Of a DNA stretch of 64,000 nt, positions 38,958 to 48,027 are shown one piece after another. The notes beneath the pieces were generated by a model that saw only the letters and a list, made by a program, of their open reading frames with translations, had not been told where the DNA came from and ran no database searches. The position numbers and the translations under genes are program-made. The DNA is from Cocleimonas flava. Lineage in GTDB: Bacteria > Pseudomonadota > Gammaproteobacteria > Thiotrichales > Thiotrichaceae. The stretch is taken from contig NZ_SMFQ01000003.1 in the NCBI RefSeq assembly GCF_004339015.1, positions 124,001 to 188,000 of the forward strand. Reading direction: 5' to 3'. The stretch's first letter is position 1. Each line of letters starts with the position of its first letter.

Positions 38958-39728
38958 ATGAGTCCATTTCTAAAAACAGCCTTAGAAGCAGCGCAAGCCG
39001 CACAAGAAGTTATTAAAAAGTATTATGCAGGTGAGTTCGAAATAGAAATTAAACCTGATGAAACACCTGTCACTATAGCTGACGTAGAAACAGAAAAAAC
39101 GATTAAAAAAATAATTCTTGATGCTTTTCCTGATCATGGTTTTTATGGTGAAGAAACTGGAAAAGTTAATGAAGATGCTGAATACAATTGGTTAATTGAT
39201 CCTATTGATGGCACTAAAAGCTTTGTACGCCGCTACCCATTCTTTTCTACTCAAATCGCTTTAATGAGAAATGGGGAATTAATTTTAGGCGTATCTAATA
39301 GCCCTGAATTCGAAGAAATGGCTTACGCTGAAAAAGGAGAAGGAGCTTGGCTAAATGGAGAGAAAATCACTGTCAGTGATATAGATACCGTCAAGGGTTC
39401 TACGCTTTCTCTTGGGAATATTGCGTCTATCGCTAAAAGCCCTCAATGGAATAATGTTGGTGATTTAGTAGCCAGTGTAAATCGTATTAGAGGCTATGGT
39501 GATTTTTACCATTATCATCTGTTAGCAAGTGGAAAAATTGATATTGTTCTTGAGTCTGATGTCAATATTCTTGATATTGCTGCATTAGCGGTAATTGTTA
39601 GAGAGGCCGGAGGCATATTTACTGACTTGACTGGCAATGAATTGAGTCTAGATACGAGAACCGTTTTAGCGTGTAGCAATAAAGAGGTACATGCAAAAGT
39701 ATTAAAAGATATTGCTTATTCAGAATAA
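38958..39728 (+). CDS. Inositol-monophosphatase-fold phosphatase, probable histidinol-phosphatase
   Basis: Mg-dependent phosphatase of the IMPase superfamily. The metal-binding motifs are GEETG (Glu65/66), DPIDGTKSF (81-89) and the C-terminal NILDIAALAVIVREAGG. The segment RIRGYGDFYHYHLLASGKIDIVLE matches the HisN-type histidinol-phosphatase subgroup better than CysQ or SuhB. At 256 residues it is the expected size. It would supply the last phosphatase step of histidine synthesis, but substrate assignment within this fold is not secure. Confidence 0.85.
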   Translation: MSPFLKTALEAAQAAQEVIKKYYAGEFEIEIKPDETPVTIADVETEKTIKKIILDAFPDHGFYGEETGKVNEDAEYNWLIDPIDGTKSFVRRYPFFSTQIALMRNGELILGVSNSPEFEEMAYAEKGEGAWLNGEKITVSDIDTVKGSTLSLGNIASIAKSPQWNNVGDLVASVNRIRGYGDFYHYHLLASGKIDIVLESDVNILDIAALAVIVREAGGIFTDLTGNELSLDTRTVLACSNKEVHAKVLKDIAYSE

Positions 39729-39741
39729 ACTATTGAATGAC

Positions 39742-40278
39742 TTATTGAGTGATCTTGTCTGAAATACACATGCCTATTAACAATTGTTTTTCTATTTGTG
39801 AATAATTGGTATGTCTGAATTGTTTTTGGCAGGCAATTCGAAGGGTTCCCTTCTTTTTTAAATAGCTCGTATCATGCACTGATTGAAGCGGTTCTTGATA
39901 ATTACTTACCATACAGTTTACGACAGCTAAACTGAGCTGATCTTTACTTTTTATTGTCTTGTTTAATAGAGACTTACAGTGTAATTCAACCTGGTCTTTG
40001 GTCATGCTAGTGATCAAGTCCCCTTTATCACTGAGCGGATCATTCAAAGGAATTATTTCTGGTCTGAAAACTTCGGTTTCTAATGAGTTTTGATGACTAA
40101 TTTGAGAATTGTTTAAATTATCATTACTTATTGGAGGAATCGCTAAAGGACTAATATTATCTGCTTTATCAGCCTTCAAATAATCACTCCAGTGATATTT
40201 GATACCTAGATATATTATCAATAATGCTAAAATTATTGATAATATAATAGTCCTGAATATTGGCTTTAGAAATAGCAT
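39742..40278 (-). CDS. Bitopic membrane protein of unknown function
   Basis: A 178-residue protein with an N-terminal membrane segment (about 8-27, FRTIILSIILALLIIYLGI). A polar, Asn/Pro/Ser-rich linker and a small C-terminal domain with four Cys (in LHCKSLL, AVVNCMV, IACQKQF and GMCIS) follow. The Cys spacing suggests two disulfides if the domain is periplasmic. It is convergent with the phosphatase (13-base gap) and follows the tyrosine kinase gene on the same strand. No family is recognised. Confidence 0.7.
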   Translation of the reverse strand: MLFLKPIFRTIILSIILALLIIYLGIKYHWSDYLKADKADNISPLAIPPISNDNLNNSQISHQNSLETEVFRPEIIPLNDPLSDKGDLITSMTKDQVELHCKSLLNKTIKSKDQLSLAVVNCMVSNYQEPLQSVHDTSYLKKKGTLRIACQKQFRHTNYSQIEKQLLIGMCISDKITQ

Positions 40279-40357
40279 GCGCTAATTCTACCTATTATTT
40301 ATTCAATGTATAGGTTGTAACCGATACATTAAAATAACATCCTTTATTTCAATATAT

Positions 40358-42613
40358 TTAAGCGTATTTTAGTTTCTTATTTTCAAGCAAAGCTTTTTGT
40401 TTCTTCTTAGAATGATATTTAGAATAGTATTTCGCATTCACACTTGGGTTTTTAACATTAACCAATAAAAAACCTGACACATTGTTTTTGACACGTCTTA
40501 ACTGACCTAATACATTTTTGATTGTTCGAGCCTCTAAATTATCTTCCTGCGCAACTATTAAAGTCGATGTAGCAAGAGAAGATAATACAAGTGTATCCGC
40601 GAAGCCTGTAATAGGTGGAGCATCGATTATTACATAATCAAAAATGGTTGAACCCTGAGTAGTCAAATAAGACATTCTTTCATGGCTTAATAAGCTAACT
40701 GGGTCAATTTCATAATCTCCAGCAGTTATGGCGTATAAACCTGGAATACTTTTCACTGGCTGAGTAATTCCAACGAGGTCACTTTCACCTTTTAAATAGT
40801 GGCTAAGCCCTCTTTTGTTGTTTATTTCTAATTTAGTATGGATAGAAGCGTTTCTTATGTCAGCATCTACTAACAGTACTTTCTTACCCATTTGAGCATA
40901 AGAACAGGCAATATTCGTTGCAGTAGTACTTTTGCCTTCACCAGAATGTATGCTGGTAATTAACATGACGTGTTCAGATTCGTTATTGAACATTAACCGT
41001 ATATTGGTGGCTAATATTCTGTATGCTTCGGCCGCTGGTGAATGCGGCACTTTATGAGCAATTAAATCTAATTGTTTTTTCATTGAAGATTTGGTTACCC
41101 GAGGAATCATACCTAATACTGGTAAACCTGTTACTTTTTCAAGATCATCAGAAGACTTAATGCTTTGATCTAATGATTCGCGTAAAAATGCAAATGCCAG
41201 ACCAAGAATCAAACCTGAAAGTAAACCAAGCATAATGTTCATTTTTGGGCGTGGTCGATACTTATTTACAGGTAATACAGCAGGTTCAACAATGCTGATG
41301 CTGCTGGTGTTTGCAGCTGAAGCCACACTCACCTCTTCTCTACGCTGCAAAAGGCTATTGTAAACTTTACTGCTGCTTTCTACTTCACGTTTCAAGTTAT
41401 TATAGTCGACGCCGCTATCCTGTAAGTCACGCATGGTTGAATTGAATTGCCCCAATTCAGAACGGATTTTATCTTCCTGGCGCTTTGCAGCTCTATAGTC
41501 AGCTTCCATAGAACGCTGAATATTTCCCATTTCCTTTTGTAACTTGCCTCTAGCAGAATTAATTTGCTGTTGTAATCGTTTCATATCAGGGTAATTTGGC
41601 TTAAATGTTTTAAGCATCTCCTGATAATCCCCTTCTAACTGAACAAGTCTTGCCTTAAGGCTCGTAATAACGGGGTTAGTTAAAACAGTCGAAACACTTC
41701 CTGCTTTTTTCATTTGTAGATATAAGCTTTCAGCTTCAATACGACGTATCTCAGCCTGAACCAGTGCATTGTCTAGATTTTCTAATTTTTTAACTTGTCT
41801 TGTTTGATTCTCATCAACACCTAATATGCCATTTTCATTTGCATATTTAACCAGGGTTTCTTCAGCAGAACGTAAACGATCACCTGCGTCTTCGATTTGT
41901 TTAGTGAGAAATTCTTTGGCGTATTCACCAGTTTCACTTTTCGTTTCAATTTGCAGTTTAATAAAATTATCAAGTAGGCTTGTAACAACTGCTTTAGCTT
42001 CTTGTGGCGATGATGCCTCATAAAATACTTCAACTAAATGTGTTCCACCAATAGGTTGTACAAATAGGTTTTCTAGAAAAACAGCACTGTAGTCTATTGT
42101 TTGATTGTTATTAGCTAGTTTGGGCTTATCTTCAGCAAGTCCGATAGTTTTTAATAGCTTAGATAAAGAAAAACTAGATTCTTCTGTTTGCTTAGGGACA
42201 AGACTGTTTTCCAGATTTAGGTCTTCAATTACACGTTGTGCAATAACCCGGCCTCGTAACATCTCATATCGTGTTCTAAAGAAGGGATCATTCTCTGAAT
42301 AACCAGTAGAAGTTTGTTGAGTATTACCAAAACTAACAATTTCAGCACCTTCTCTCTCTATTTGAATAATCGCATTTGCACGAAAGCTTGGTTTGGTTGA
42401 GAAGGTATAAAGCAGTGCTAAAGCTAGTACAGCCAGAAGTGTTAGCAGTATCGTGAATTTACGACGATTCAGAATTCCAAATATGTCTCGCATTGACATC
42501 TCTTTGGGAGTCTCAAGCATTGGCGCTTGTTGCTGAGAAGTGGGAATAGCTAGTACCTTCCCATCAATGGGTTGCAAATGCGTATTGTTAGTCTGCTTTG
42601 TAAGAACTGACAT
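40358..42613 (-). CDS. Wzc-like polysaccharide biosynthesis tyrosine autokinase
   Basis: Inner-membrane co-polymerase with a cytoplasmic tyrosine-kinase domain that controls exopolysaccharide chain length and export. The 751-residue protein has an N-terminal Wzz domain between two membrane segments (about 50-70 and 450-470), a long coiled coil (about 240-420) and a GNVR-type region. The BY-kinase domain has Walker A SGEGKSTTATN (about 553), Walker A' LLVDADIRN and a tyrosine-rich tail (KYYSKYHSKKK...KYA). No wza, wzb or glycosyltransferase genes are adjacent, so it is an isolated member. It is divergent from an SdrD-B-domain protein gene. Confidence 0.93.
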   Translation of the reverse strand: MSVLTKQTNNTHLQPIDGKVLAIPTSQQQAPMLETPKEMSMRDIFGILNRRKFTILLTLLAVLALALLYTFSTKPSFRANAIIQIEREGAEIVSFGNTQQTSTGYSENDPFFRTRYEMLRGRVIAQRVIEDLNLENSLVPKQTEESSFSLSKLLKTIGLAEDKPKLANNNQTIDYSAVFLENLFVQPIGGTHLVEVFYEASSPQEAKAVVTSLLDNFIKLQIETKSETGEYAKEFLTKQIEDAGDRLRSAEETLVKYANENGILGVDENQTRQVKKLENLDNALVQAEIRRIEAESLYLQMKKAGSVSTVLTNPVITSLKARLVQLEGDYQEMLKTFKPNYPDMKRLQQQINSARGKLQKEMGNIQRSMEADYRAAKRQEDKIRSELGQFNSTMRDLQDSGVDYNNLKREVESSSKVYNSLLQRREEVSVASAANTSSISIVEPAVLPVNKYRPRPKMNIMLGLLSGLILGLAFAFLRESLDQSIKSSDDLEKVTGLPVLGMIPRVTKSSMKKQLDLIAHKVPHSPAAEAYRILATNIRLMFNNESEHVMLITSIHSGEGKSTTATNIACSYAQMGKKVLLVDADIRNASIHTKLEINNKRGLSHYLKGESDLVGITQPVKSIPGLYAITAGDYEIDPVSLLSHERMSYLTTQGSTIFDYVIIDAPPITGFADTLVLSSLATSTLIVAQEDNLEARTIKNVLGQLRRVKNNVSGFLLVNVKNPSVNAKYYSKYHSKKKQKALLENKKLKYA

Positions 42614-43037
42614 TAATTGTTAACCTTAAAATTTTAATTTATTATTTCTATATTACTTAGTTACTAAGTATTGTTATTACTAAGCAATGCTTAACGTATA
42701 AATAGCCATCAAGGATGATTACTAAATACGTTAATGCCGCCTAATCGTTAGCATATTAGGCAATATTGTAATTACGTTCGTTATCATATTAAACAATTCT
42801 GATATATACGTAAGTGATTACTAGATGAATGGGGATTTATTTAGCACTTATGTCATAAAATATTGATAACTTAGTGATTTAATGGGAAGCAAGATTATCA
42901 AATATCTTTTAGTTACCGATCATCATCTCTCTCATACAGTTAGTAGTTAGACGGCTAGATTTGTTTAATTTATGTCTTTATTTTGGACAGACGGTAGCAA
43001 ATCTATTGCTATATAATTTACTGGAAGGGAATCTAGA
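42614..43037. other. Long divergent intergenic region between the tyrosine kinase and SdrD-B-domain genes
   Basis: About 424 AT-rich bases with no gene. It must contain promoters for both flanking genes. A perfect inverted repeat at 42739-42761 is the only strong structure seen. A GGAAGG ribosome site precedes the rightward gene. No C-rich repeat copy is present. Confidence 0.5.
42739..42761. promoter_or_regulatory. Inverted repeat, candidate operator
   Basis: GCCTAAT and ATTAGGC, 7-base perfect arms separated by 9 bases, lie about 125 bases upstream of the tyrosine kinase gene and 275 upstream of the SdrD-B gene. There is no T-run, so an operator is more likely than a terminator. The binding protein is unknown. 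Confidence 0.35.
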
Positions 43038-43508
43038 ATGAAATATGATATTAATGCTCAAGAAACTGCCAGTATTCAAGAAAGAAAAATCGTTTCTTTA
43101 AACGCAAAATCAAAAAAACTGATTAAATTATTATCCGTTTGTATCTTGTTTACATTAGGTGCATTTAATGTTGCTATGGCAGCGGAAACTTCGGAATTAC
43201 CGACAAATGCTACGGTAATTGGAAAAGTATTTCACGACCAAAACAATAATGGCATTCAAGATAAAAATGAGAATGGAATACCCGGAGTTCGTTTGGCGAC
43301 AGTCACTGGGCTGGTATTAGAAACAGATGGTTATGGTAGATATCACTTACCAGATAATGTGGTTGATTCCAGGTTTAACAGACATTTTATTATAAAAATT
43401 GATACAGCTAGCTTGCCTGTAGGGTCTATAGTTAAATCAGAAAACCCCAGACTCATACGTTTGACCAGTGGCTCTCTTAATAAAGTTAATTTCGCTGTAA
43501 ATTACTAA
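43038..43508 (+). CDS. Secreted single SdrD-B-like domain protein
   Basis: A 156-residue exported protein. A long basic N-region of about 28 residues precedes the hydrophobic core (LIKLLSVCILFTLGAFNVAMA, about 29-49), giving an extended signal peptide. The rest is a single Ca-binding SdrD-B/Cna-B-like domain: GKVFHDQNNNGIQDKNENG followed by GVRLATVTGLVLETDGYGRYHLP. In many bacteria this domain with the ENPRLIRLT-type end is part of long surface proteins, but here it stands alone. A role in envelope or exopolysaccharide interaction is suggested only by the divergent kinase gene. Confidence 0.8.
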   Translation: MKYDINAQETASIQERKIVSLNAKSKKLIKLLSVCILFTLGAFNVAMAAETSELPTNATVIGKVFHDQNNNGIQDKNENGIPGVRLATVTGLVLETDGYGRYHLPDNVVDSRFNRHFIIKIDTASLPVGSIVKSENPRLIRLTSGSLNKVNFAVNY

Positions 43509-43585
43509 AAAACTAAAGTGCAGTGAAAGCTGTGCTTTAGATTCAAATTAATATGGTCATCCTCAATATAAAAAGGGGATGTATA

Positions 43586-43613
43586 CACCCCCCCTACTTA
43601 TAAGCCTTTTTTT
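43586..43613 (+). repeat. Dispersed C-rich repeat, copy 7 (TTATA subtype)
   Basis: CACCCCCCCTACTTATAAGCC with seven C, followed by T7. It lies between convergent genes and is sense to the SdrD-B gene. Just upstream, AGGGGATGTATA provides G4 that could pair with part of the C-run, giving a partial hairpin. Confidence 0.85.
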
Positions 43614-43703
43614 AACCTATTTACATAATGTAAACAGGTTAAAAAATACAGCATCTTTAACGAGTTGAGCTAAGTTAAACACTCAACATTAAAGACACTG
43701 ATC

Positions 43704-44891
43704 TTATAGCTCTAAGAACAAACTAGCTGGATCTTCTAGTAATTCTTTAATCTTAACAAGGAAGCTTACTGCCGCTTGTCCATCGATAAGACGGTGATCG
43801 TATGAAAGCGCCAAGTACATCATAGGACGAATCACAACTTCACCATTGATCGCCATAGGACGTTGCTGAATGTTGTGCATACCCAGGATAGCACTTTGTG
43901 GTGGATTCAAGATTGGTGTTGAAAGCATTGAACCAAAAGTACCGCCATTAGTGATAGAGAACGTACCACCAGTTAATTCATTAAGCTCAAGATGACCGCT
44001 ACGTGCACGAGTCGCGTAATCAGCAATCGCTTTTTCTATGTCTGCATTGCCCATGCCATCTGTATTTCTAAGGATTGGAACAACTAATCCACGTTCAGAT
44101 GAAACAGCTACACCGATATCATAAAAACCTTGATAGATGATATCGCCGTCATCGATTTTTGCATTTACTTCAGGGTAACGCTTAAGTGCTTCCGTTGCCG
44201 CTTTAATGAAGAAAGACATAAAGCCTAACTTGATATCATGAACTTTAGTGAAACGATCCTGATACTTCTTACGTAATCGCATGACTTCAGTTAAATCAAC
44301 TTCATTGAACGTAGTTAAGATAGCTGAAGTTTGTTGTGCACTGAGTAGACGCTCAGCAATTTTAGCGCGTAGACGAGTCATTGGAACGCGACGCTCTTCT
44401 CTACCTTCAGTGTTTAGCATGGTATCAATCTTAGGCGCAGATTTAGCTGCTGGTGCAGCCGCAGCTGGTTTTTGTAGATGATTTTCTACATCGCCTTTAA
44501 GGATACGACCATTTTTACCACTACCGGCAACATCAGAACCAGAAAGATCATTTTCTGCCATGGTCTTTCTAACAGATGGGCTTGCATTTGCATCATCGCC
44601 AGCAGCTGGGCTACTAGCAGATTCTGTAACTTCAGCAGCAGGTGCAGCCGTAGCAGTTTCATCAATAATACCAAGAAGGTCTCCAGCAAGAACTGTGTCA
44701 CCCTCTTCTACTTTTAGTTCGGTGATTACGCCTGCAGCAGGTGCTGGTACTTCCAACACAACTTTATCAGTCTCTAATTCCAAAAGATTTTGGTCTTCTG
44801 TAACTGAATCCCCTACTTTAACAACCCATGCAGCAATGCTAGCGTCACTAACTGACTCTGGTAATTGTGGTACTCGTATTTCTATAGTCAT
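43704..44891 (-). CDS. sucB: Dihydrolipoyllysine succinyltransferase (E2 of 2-oxoglutarate dehydrogenase)
   Basis: Core subunit that transfers the succinyl group to CoA in the TCA cycle. The 395-residue protein has an N-terminal lipoyl domain (Lys43 in [12 protein letters not shown]), an Ala/Pro-rich linker and a peripheral-subunit-binding domain ([14 protein letters not shown]). The catalytic domain ends with [16 protein letters not shown], containing the active-site His. The start codon abuts the sucA stop, so translation is coupled. The E3 gene (lpd) does not follow. Confidence 0.97.
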   Translation of the reverse strand: MTIEIRVPQLPESVSDASIAAWVVKVGDSVTEDQNLLELETDKVVLEVPAPAAGVITELKVEEGDTVLAGDLLGIIDETATAAPAAEVTESASSPAAGDDANASPSVRKTMAENDLSGSDVAGSGKNGRILKGDVENHLQKPAAAAPAAKSAPKIDTMLNTEGREERRVPMTRLRAKIAERLLSAQQTSAILTTFNEVDLTEVMRLRKKYQDRFTKVHDIKLGFMSFFIKAATEALKRYPEVNAKIDDGDIIYQGFYDIGVAVSSERGLVVPILRNTDGMGNADIEKAIADYATRARSGHLELNELTGGTFSITNGGTFGSMLSTPILNPPQSAILGMHNIQQRPMAINGEVVIRPMMYLALSYDHRLIDGQAAVSFLVKIKELLEDPASLFLEL

Positions 44892-47744
44892 TTATTTTGT
44901 CTCTAATTTAAGTGCTTGTTGTACTAATTCGTTTTGTTGTTGAAGATGAACTTTATGTGATCCAACGGCTGGTGCTGCAGCACTAGGTCTACTTACACAA
45001 GTTACAGTGTATTTATCTTCAAACTTTCTAAATCTATGTTTCGCGCTATCCCATGCTCCCTGGTTGCGAGGCTCTTCCTGACACCAAACCAGTTCTTTCA
45101 AATTAGGATAAGACTCTAATATCTTCTTCAGTAACTTTTCCGGATGTGGGTAAAGCTGCTCTAATCGAATTAACGGAATGTTTTTAACGTTCTCTTCTTC
45201 AGATTTAGCCAGAAGGTCGTAATAAACTTTTCCGCTACACATAACAGCGCGTTCTACATCCTGTTTAGATTGAGAGAATCTCTCGTCATCAATAATGGTT
45301 TTGAAATTACCCTCTGCTAATTCTTCCATGGTACTCACAGCAGCAGGATTACGTAACAGACTCTTAGGAGTCATTACGATTAACGGACGACGATACGGTC
45401 TAAGCATTTGGCGACGTAACATGTGGAATGTTTGAGCCGGTGTACTTGGTACACATACCTGCATATTGTCTTCTGCACAAAGCTGCATGAAACGTTCCAG
45501 GCGAGCAGATGAATGCTCTGCACCCATGCCTTCATAACCATGTGGTAAGAACATAACCAAGCCACATAGGCGGCCCCATTTTTGCTCACCAGAACTAATG
45601 AATTGGTCAATAACCACTTGAGCGCCGTTAACGAAATCACCAAACTGCGCTTCCCAGATATTAAGCGTGTTAGGAGACGTAGTAGCAAAGCCATACTCGA
45701 ACGCAAGTACTGCTTCTTCTGAAAGAACAGAATCGATTACTGTAAAACGACCTTGATTATCACTTACGTGTTTAAGTGGAACCCACGCTTGTCTTTTCTC
45801 TTGATTGTGAAGTACAGCATGGCGATGTGAGAATGTACCGCGACCACTATCCTGACCACTAATACGAATATCATAGCCTTCACTAACCAATGTAGCATAA
45901 GCCAATGTTTCACCCATACCCCAATCTACAGGGCGTTTGCCTTCTGCCATTTCATTGCGCTGATCCAAGATCTTTTTGATCTGGCGATGAATGACCATGT
46001 GCTCTGGTACATTATGGAAACGCTTAACCATTGCCTGCATAGTTTTTAGGTCAAAGCGGGTATCCGCTTTTGCTGTCCATTCTCTACCGAGATAGGTTTC
46101 CCAATTGACAATAAGGTGTGGTGGAACACTGCTATAGTCTAGTGTTTCAACAGCTGGTTTACCTGCAGCTAGTTTGTCTTTGTAAGCTTGAATCTTTTCT
46201 GCAGCCTGATTTTCAGACAGTAAACCTTCATTCACTAATTTTGCAGCATACAATTCCTGAGTTGTTTTCTTGCTACGAATTGCAGAATACATAACAGGTT
46301 GCGTCATTGCTGGTTCATCAGCCTCGTTATGGCCGTGACGGCGATAACAAACCAAATCAATAACAACGTCTTTATTGAACTGTAATCGATAATCTAAGGC
46401 TACCTGAGCAGCATACGCAACAGCTTCTGGGTCATCACCATTAACATGAAGGATCGGCGCATTAACCATTTTTGCAACATCAGTTGCATAGTAGGTACTT
46501 CTACTGTCGTATTGTTGGCTGGTTGTAAAACCAATTTGATTGTTAACAACAATATGAATTGTTCCATCAATCGTGTATCCGCGAGTTTGAGACATATTGA
46601 ATGACTCCATAACTACGCCTTGGCCAGCGAATGCAGCATCACCATGTACACATACAGCAATTACTTTGCCGTTATGGTCATCTTCACGTTCTGATCTGCG
46701 TTCTTGTCTAGCTCTTACCGAACCACAAGCAACAGGAGAAACGATTTCAAGATGAGATGGGTTAAATGCCAACGTTAAGTGCATTGGGTCATGGCTAGTC
46801 TCTATATCACAAGAGAAGCCCTGATGGTATTTCACGTCACCCGCTGAAAGTTCTTCAACTTTTTTACCTTCAAACTCACTGAATAGTTCTTCAGGTGATT
46901 TACCCATGACATTAATCAGTACGTTCAAGCGACCACGATGGGCCATTGCCAAAACGATTTCACGTGTATTCTGCTCAGCCGAATGATGAATGATTTCATT
47001 CAACATCGGAATTAAAGATTCACCACCTTCCAGTGAGAAGCGTTTTTGACCAACGTATTTCTTATGCAAGTAACGCTCTAGTGTTTCAGATGCGACTAAA
47101 TCATCAAGCAATTCGCTTTTCTTTTCGTTATTGAAATTTGGTCGAGCTTCACAGGGTTCAATTCTGCTTTGAATCCAGCGTTTTTCTTCTGTATCGAGAA
47201 TATGCATATATTCGATACCAATACTTTCCGTATAGGTATGTCTCAACGCGCGGAAGATATTATCCAGAGTAGGTTTTTCTTTCATCTGGAAAGTACCAGG
47301 ATCGAAAACCGTATCTTTATCAACTTTATCTAAACCAAAGTTTTGTAGGGTAAGCTCTGGTAGATTCGCTTTTACTTCATCGCCTCTTAAAGGATTTGTA
47401 TAGGCGACTAAATGTCCTAAAGAGCGATAGTTGTTAATCAGCTGAAGAACATGCACTTGCTGACGTTCTGCTTCAATTTCACCGTAATTGGCTGGAGTAG
47501 CAGTTTGAATAGCATGTAGCTTTTTTCTGCTGAATTGCTCGCGCATAACCGAGTGAGTCGCACCGTTGGTAAAATCAGCAGGTACAGGTAAATCAGTAAA
47601 ATATCTTCTCCATCCATCACTTACAGAATTAGGGTCTTGTAAATAACTTTCAAAAAGCATCTCAAGATAAGCTGCGTTATCCCCATCGAATACTGTGTCT
47701 TGTTGTATGTTTTTATTATTATTGTTGTCTACGTTTTCTGTCAT
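44892..47744 (-). CDS. sucA: 2-oxoglutarate dehydrogenase E1 component
   Basis: Thiamine-diphosphate enzyme that decarboxylates 2-oxoglutarate and succinylates the E2 lipoyl arm. The 950-residue protein has the N-terminal region SYLQDPNSVSDGWRRYF, the ThDP-binding block (GDAAFAGQGVVMESFNMS...NNQIGFTT) and the C-terminal transketolase-like region with LPHGYEGMGAEHSSARLER. Its length is normal. It heads the sucA-sucB unit. The upstream spacer contains a repeat copy lacking the T-run. Confidence 0.98.
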   Translation of the reverse strand: MTENVDNNNNKNIQQDTVFDGDNAAYLEMLFESYLQDPNSVSDGWRRYFTDLPVPADFTNGATHSVMREQFSRKKLHAIQTATPANYGEIEAERQQVHVLQLINNYRSLGHLVAYTNPLRGDEVKANLPELTLQNFGLDKVDKDTVFDPGTFQMKEKPTLDNIFRALRHTYTESIGIEYMHILDTEEKRWIQSRIEPCEARPNFNNEKKSELLDDLVASETLERYLHKKYVGQKRFSLEGGESLIPMLNEIIHHSAEQNTREIVLAMAHRGRLNVLINVMGKSPEELFSEFEGKKVEELSAGDVKYHQGFSCDIETSHDPMHLTLAFNPSHLEIVSPVACGSVRARQERRSEREDDHNGKVIAVCVHGDAAFAGQGVVMESFNMSQTRGYTIDGTIHIVVNNQIGFTTSQQYDSRSTYYATDVAKMVNAPILHVNGDDPEAVAYAAQVALDYRLQFNKDVVIDLVCYRRHGHNEADEPAMTQPVMYSAIRSKKTTQELYAAKLVNEGLLSENQAAEKIQAYKDKLAAGKPAVETLDYSSVPPHLIVNWETYLGREWTAKADTRFDLKTMQAMVKRFHNVPEHMVIHRQIKKILDQRNEMAEGKRPVDWGMGETLAYATLVSEGYDIRISGQDSGRGTFSHRHAVLHNQEKRQAWVPLKHVSDNQGRFTVIDSVLSEEAVLAFEYGFATTSPNTLNIWEAQFGDFVNGAQVVIDQFISSGEQKWGRLCGLVMFLPHGYEGMGAEHSSARLERFMQLCAEDNMQVCVPSTPAQTFHMLRRQMLRPYRRPLIVMTPKSLLRNPAAVSTMEELAEGNFKTIIDDERFSQSKQDVERAVMCSGKVYYDLLAKSEEENVKNIPLIRLEQLYPHPEKLLKKILESYPNLKELVWCQEEPRNQGAWDSAKHRFRKFEDKYTVTCVSRPSAAAPAVGSHKVHLQQQNELVQQALKLETK

Positions 47745-47899
47745 TTGAATAAATTCCTAGTTGAGGTCATATGCCTATACGGTTTTTAGTTTGCTTGGGG
47801 AAAAGTGTCAAGCTACAGCCGCAAAGTTCATCAATTAATTTTAAATACAGATGATTAAAAGTTAAGTTTCTAATAATCATATTAATAATATTAATGATG

Positions 47900-47920
47900 C
47901 ACCCCCCTACTTATAGACCA
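47900..47920 (+). repeat. Dispersed C-rich repeat, copy 8 (no T-run)
   Basis: CACCCCCCTACTTATAGACC without a following T-run (ATATCTT instead). It lies in the divergent spacer between sucA and dapC, about 110 bases before dapC. It shows that the C-rich core, and not the T-run, is the most constant part. Confidence 0.8.
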
Positions 47921-48027
47921 TATCTTGTAACTTATTTATTTAAAAACTCTATTTACCACTAACACGTGAATATCCTATCAATTAACAATATACTCAGTAG
48001 CCCGATAAATAGTCCTAATATTTTGCG

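Noticed and set aside
44805-44825. CCCCTACTTT in sucB, part of the repeat core
   Set aside because: It encodes the conserved lipoyl-domain Lys-Val-Gly-Asp. Short match explained by coding sequence.
45380-45706. 108-codon minus-strand frame within sucA
   Set aside because: Alternative frame of a conserved catalytic region. No independent support.
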